From the NCBI RefSeq assembly GCF_009767945.1, contig NZ_WSRS01000006.1:1-35989 (forward strand): a stretch of 35,989 nucleotides of DNA, read 5' to 3'. This stretch comes from Streptococcus danieliae. GTDB lineage: Bacteria; Bacillota; Bacilli; Lactobacillales; Streptococcaceae. The position numbers and the translations under genes were made by a program. Positions 33,439 to 35,989 of this stretch are shown here, in pieces (position 1 is the first letter of the stretch; each line of letters starts with the position of its first letter). Below the pieces are notes generated by a model. That model made no database searches. It was given only the letters and a program-made list of their open reading frames with translations, and was not told the DNA's origin.

Positions 33439-35793
33439 ATGGATAAGAAAGAACAATTGATGGGACTAACGCAAGTCCAAGTTGACGAGCGCCGGGCGCG
33501 CAACCAAGTCAACCAATTTAATGCCGATGCTTCAACCAGCACCTGGGACATTATCAAGAGGAATGTTTTCACCCTCTTTAATGCTCTGAACTTTGCTATT
33601 GCCCTCGCCTTGATGGCCGTTCAAGCCTGGTCCAACCTGGTCTTCTTTGCAGTCATCTGCTTTAACGCCTTCTCAGGAATCGTCACAGAGTTACGGGCCA
33701 AGCACATGATCGATAAACTCAACCTGCTCAATAAAGAGCAAGTTCAAGTCTATCGTGATGGCCAACTCACCGCTATCGATTCAGAAGAATTAGTCCTGGA
33801 TGATGTGATCCTACTGGCAGCAGGTGAGCAGGTCCCCAGTGATGCCCAGGTTCTCTCAGGCATGGCTGAAGCCAATGAAGCCATGCTGACAGGAGAAAGT
33901 GACCTCGTTCCGAAAAATATCGGTGACGAATTACTCTCTGGCTCCTTCCTAGCATCCGGCCAAGTTCATGCGCAGATCATTCGCGTCGGAGCTGACAACT
34001 ATGCAGCCAAATTGATGACCGAAGCCAAGGTCGTCAAACCAATCAACTCCAAAATCTTAGCCGAGTTGAACAAGATCGCCAACTTCACCGGAAAAATCAT
34101 TATTCCCTTTGGACTAATTCTCTTCTTGGAAGCCTTTGTCATGAAGATGCTTCCGCTAAAAGATTCAGTAGTCAATACCTCCACTGCCCTCTTGGGCATG
34201 TTGCCAAAAGGGATTGCTCTTTTAACCATCACCTCCCTCCTAACCGCTGTCATCAAGCTTGGAATGCGTAAGGTCTTGGTTCAGGAAATGTATTCCGTTG
34301 AAACCCTGGCGCGTGTGGACACCCTCTGTTTAGACAAAACCGGGACCATCACCGAAGGTAAAATGACCGTTGAAGACTTGGCAATCCTCTCCGAAGATCG
34401 CTCCCGCCAAGAAATTTTGGAGAACCTAGCCCACTACATGAGCCATTCGGAAGATAAAAATCCGACCTCACGGGCCATTCGCCAATTTGTTACGGAACCA
34501 GAAACTCCCGCTCAATTGGTCGCAACCATCCCCTTCTCTAGCGACCGCAAATGGGGAGCCATTCAGTTTGCCGATAAGGGAAGCTTTTACCTGGGTGCAA
34601 CCGACTTCTTAATCAGCGGAACCAATGATTTTATCCAGGCTGCCCAAGAACGGGGTTCACGGGTCCTTGCCTTTGCCTGGAGCCCAGATGACCTCAACCT
34701 TGAACAGCCGGATCTACCGGACAACCTTGAGGCATTGACTGTTTTGGAAATCTCAGATCCTGTTCGTGAAGGAGCTGCCGAAACCCTCGAGTATCTCCGC
34801 TCCCAAAACGTTGATCTGAAGATTATTTCTGGAGACAACCCCGTTACTGTATCCAATGTGGCTGCCAAAGCCGGCTTCCACAACTATAGACAATACCTGG
34901 ACTGTTCTAAGGTTACAGATGAAGAGTTAGAAGCAGCCGTAGCTCAAACAGCTATCTTTGGTCGCGTCTCCCCTCATCAGAAACGATTGATTATTCAGAC
35001 CCTCAAGGCTGCTGGTCATACCACTGCCATGACCGGAGACGGAGTCAATGACATCCTCGCTCTCCGTGAGGCGGACTGTTCCATTGTTATGGCCGAAGGA
35101 GACCCAGCAACCCGGCAGATTGCCAACCTGGTCCTCCTCAACTCCGATTTTAACGATGTCCCTGAAATCCTCTTTGAAGGGCGTCGAGTGGTTAACAATA
35201 TTGGGTTAATTGCTCCCATCTTCTTTATCAAAACCATCTACTCCTTTGTCTTAAGTTTGATCTGTATGGCAACCATCCTCTTCTTCCGGGCCGATTGGAT
35301 TATGATTTTCCCATTCATCCCGATCCAGATTACCCTGGTTGACCAATTTGTCGAAGGCTTCCCACCATTTGTGTTAACCTTCGAGCGCAACATCAAGCCA
35401 GTTGAGCCTCATTTCCTCAAGAAATCTATGTTCCTGGCTCTACCTAACGCGGTCATGATTATTGTATCTGTCCTCTTTAGTCAAATTTATGGAAGCATTG
35501 TTGGTTGGTCCAGTATGGAGATTGCAACCCTATCCTACTATCTACTCGGAACCATTTCCTTCCTAGCCGTTATTCGAGCTTGCCTTCCGCTCAACCTCTG
35601 GCGTGTAGGTTTAATCATCTGGTCCGTTGGAGGCTTCTTCCTATCGGCTCATTTTCTCAAAGGACTCTTGCATATCGGTAGCCTAACAGCCAACACCTGG
35701 CCAGTCTACCTGGTTCTTGCGACAATCTTTACACTGATTTTCATCCTCTTCTCCAAACGCTACTATCCCAAAGATATGATGGCGACCAGCTAA
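33439..35793 (+). CDS. P-type cation-transporting ATPase (HAD-IC type)
   Basis: This 784-aa membrane pump contains the actuator motif TGES near 151-154, the phosphorylated Asp299 in DKTGTITEG, and the hinge GDGVND near 533-538. Membrane segments come in the usual 2+2+6 pattern. The fourth helix carries MLPKG (about 254-258) instead of the calcium-pump PEGLP, which argues against a standard Ca2+ ATPase. It resembles the pneumococcal Exp7-type ATPases; the substrate is unknown. The start at 33439 lies one base after AGGAGG, too close for normal use, and 7 nt after an extended -10 (TGATAAGAT). ATG 33460 is the alternative. The ISL3 copy begins 21 bp past its stop. Confidence 0.88.
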   Translation: MDKKEQLMGLTQVQVDERRARNQVNQFNADASTSTWDIIKRNVFTLFNALNFAIALALMAVQAWSNLVFFAVICFNAFSGIVTELRAKHMIDKLNLLNKEQVQVYRDGQLTAIDSEELVLDDVILLAAGEQVPSDAQVLSGMAEANEAMLTGESDLVPKNIGDELLSGSFLASGQVHAQIIRVGADNYAAKLMTEAKVVKPINSKILAELNKIANFTGKIIIPFGLILFLEAFVMKMLPLKDSVVNTSTALLGMLPKGIALLTITSLLTAVIKLGMRKVLVQEMYSVETLARVDTLCLDKTGTITEGKMTVEDLAILSEDRSRQEILENLAHYMSHSEDKNPTSRAIRQFVTEPETPAQLVATIPFSSDRKWGAIQFADKGSFYLGATDFLISGTNDFIQAAQERGSRVLAFAWSPDDLNLEQPDLPDNLEALTVLEISDPVREGAAETLEYLRSQNVDLKIISGDNPVTVSNVAAKAGFHNYRQYLDCSKVTDEELEAAVAQTAIFGRVSPHQKRLIIQTLKAAGHTTAMTGDGVNDILALREADCSIVMAEGDPATRQIANLVLLNSDFNDVPEILFEGRRVVNNIGLIAPIFFIKTIYSFVLSLICMATILFFRADWIMIFPFIPIQITLVDQFVEGFPPFVLTFERNIKPVEPHFLKKSMFLALPNAVMIIVSVLFSQIYGSIVGWSSMEIATLSYYLLGTISFLAVIRACLPLNLWRVGLIIWSVGGFFLSAHFLKGLLHIGSLTANTWPVYLVLATIFTLIFILFSKRYYPKDMMATS

Positions 35794-35813
35794 GGAGAGC
35801 ATCTAAAAAAAAG

Positions 35814-35989
35814 GGTTCTATAATAAGTTGTGTGGAAAGCTTGCTCTCCATGCAACTTTTTTTGTAATTCAGAGTGCAAAAAAAAGCAATTCCTAGTAAA
35901 CTGATAAGTGAAAAAAAAACATCAGAATAGGAATTGCTTCATATGGACTATGTTACTCAAAAATTACTCGGAATTCAAGACCTAAACAT
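35814..35989 (+). mobile_element. ISL3-family insertion sequence, right copy (partial)
   Basis: It starts GGTTCTATAATAAGTTGTGTGG and runs out of the window. It matches the left copy (510 to 335, reverse strand) with one difference over 176 bases. A 12-bp perfect inverted repeat, AAGCAATTCCTA (35884-35895) and TAGGAATTGCTT (35928-35939), lies just before the transposase start. Confidence 0.88.
35943..35989 (+). CDS. ISL3-family transposase, N-terminal end only
   Basis: The first 15 codons are visible (MDYVTQKLLGIQDLN), identical to the left copy except D for N at residue 14. The likely ribosome-binding site AGGAA (35929-35933) is inside the right arm of the inverted repeat. Whether this copy is intact cannot be seen. 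Confidence 0.85.
   Translation, partial: MDYVTQKLLGIQDLN

Noticed and set aside
1-35989. CRISPR array, prophage or integrative element
   Set aside because: No regularly spaced repeats, no integrase or phage structural genes; accessory content is limited to IS elements, MITE-like repeats and fragments.

Overview
The window is chromosomal DNA from a streptococcus. Three things point to this. The order pbp2b-recR-ddl-murF is the streptococcal one. The proteins read as streptococcal versions throughout (cytoplasmic GH13 amylase, Xpt, DUF2969, ComEA/ComEC, AdhE). The IS1381-like, ISL3-type and small interspersed repeats are also typical of streptococci. The species cannot be named from sequence alone. 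By eye the GC content is in the mid-40s, rather high for the genus.

Layout. Positions 1-510 hold the 5' part of an ISL3-family insertion sequence facing left. Its transposase is broken by a 99-bp MITE-like element, and its end has run into the last codons of a LytTR-type (BlpR/ComE-like) regulator (428-1270). Next come rpsA, tRNA-Gln and tRNA-Tyr, a DUF2969 gene, an intracellular alpha-amylase, an interspersed repeat, an NCS2 purine permease divergent from xpt, and an SPFH/stomatin gene. A complete IS1381-like element (8309-9166) sits between a decayed GNAT gene and that gene's terminator. A long leftward block follows: murF-ywaF-PH-GNAT, then pbp2b-recR-ddl, gpmA and a Fur/PerR regulator. 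After pepT (rightward), 18869-20050 is a graveyard of IS and MITE fragments. Then come prfC, nagB, a 59-aa membrane ORF with queA, a two-gene unit for a secreted cysteine-free protein and a 58-aa membrane protein, sodA, holA, adhE, the plsC-comEA-comEC block and a P-type ATPase. At 35814 a second, nearly identical ISL3 copy begins in the opposite orientation to the first.

How the genes work together. Most of the window is core machinery: translation (rpsA, prfC, tRNAs, queA), peptidoglycan synthesis (pbp2b, ddl, murF), DNA repair and replication (recR, holA), central and fermentative metabolism (gpmA, adhE, nagB, amylase, xpt), oxidative stress (sodA, the Fur-family gene) and DNA uptake (comEA, comEC). 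Several control sites are readable: a Rex-type operator plus a cre site at adhE, two dre/NagR sites at nagB, a SigX com box at comEA, paired LytTR repeats upstream of the regulator, and a structured leader before plsC.

Most unusual items. The LytTR regulator lacks the phospho-acceptor aspartate. The uncharacterised secreted-protein/membrane-protein pair at 24132-24887 looks like an exported effector with a dedicated partner. Three genes appear to start at or next to their predicted transcription start. The IS/MITE family relationships can be read from target duplications.
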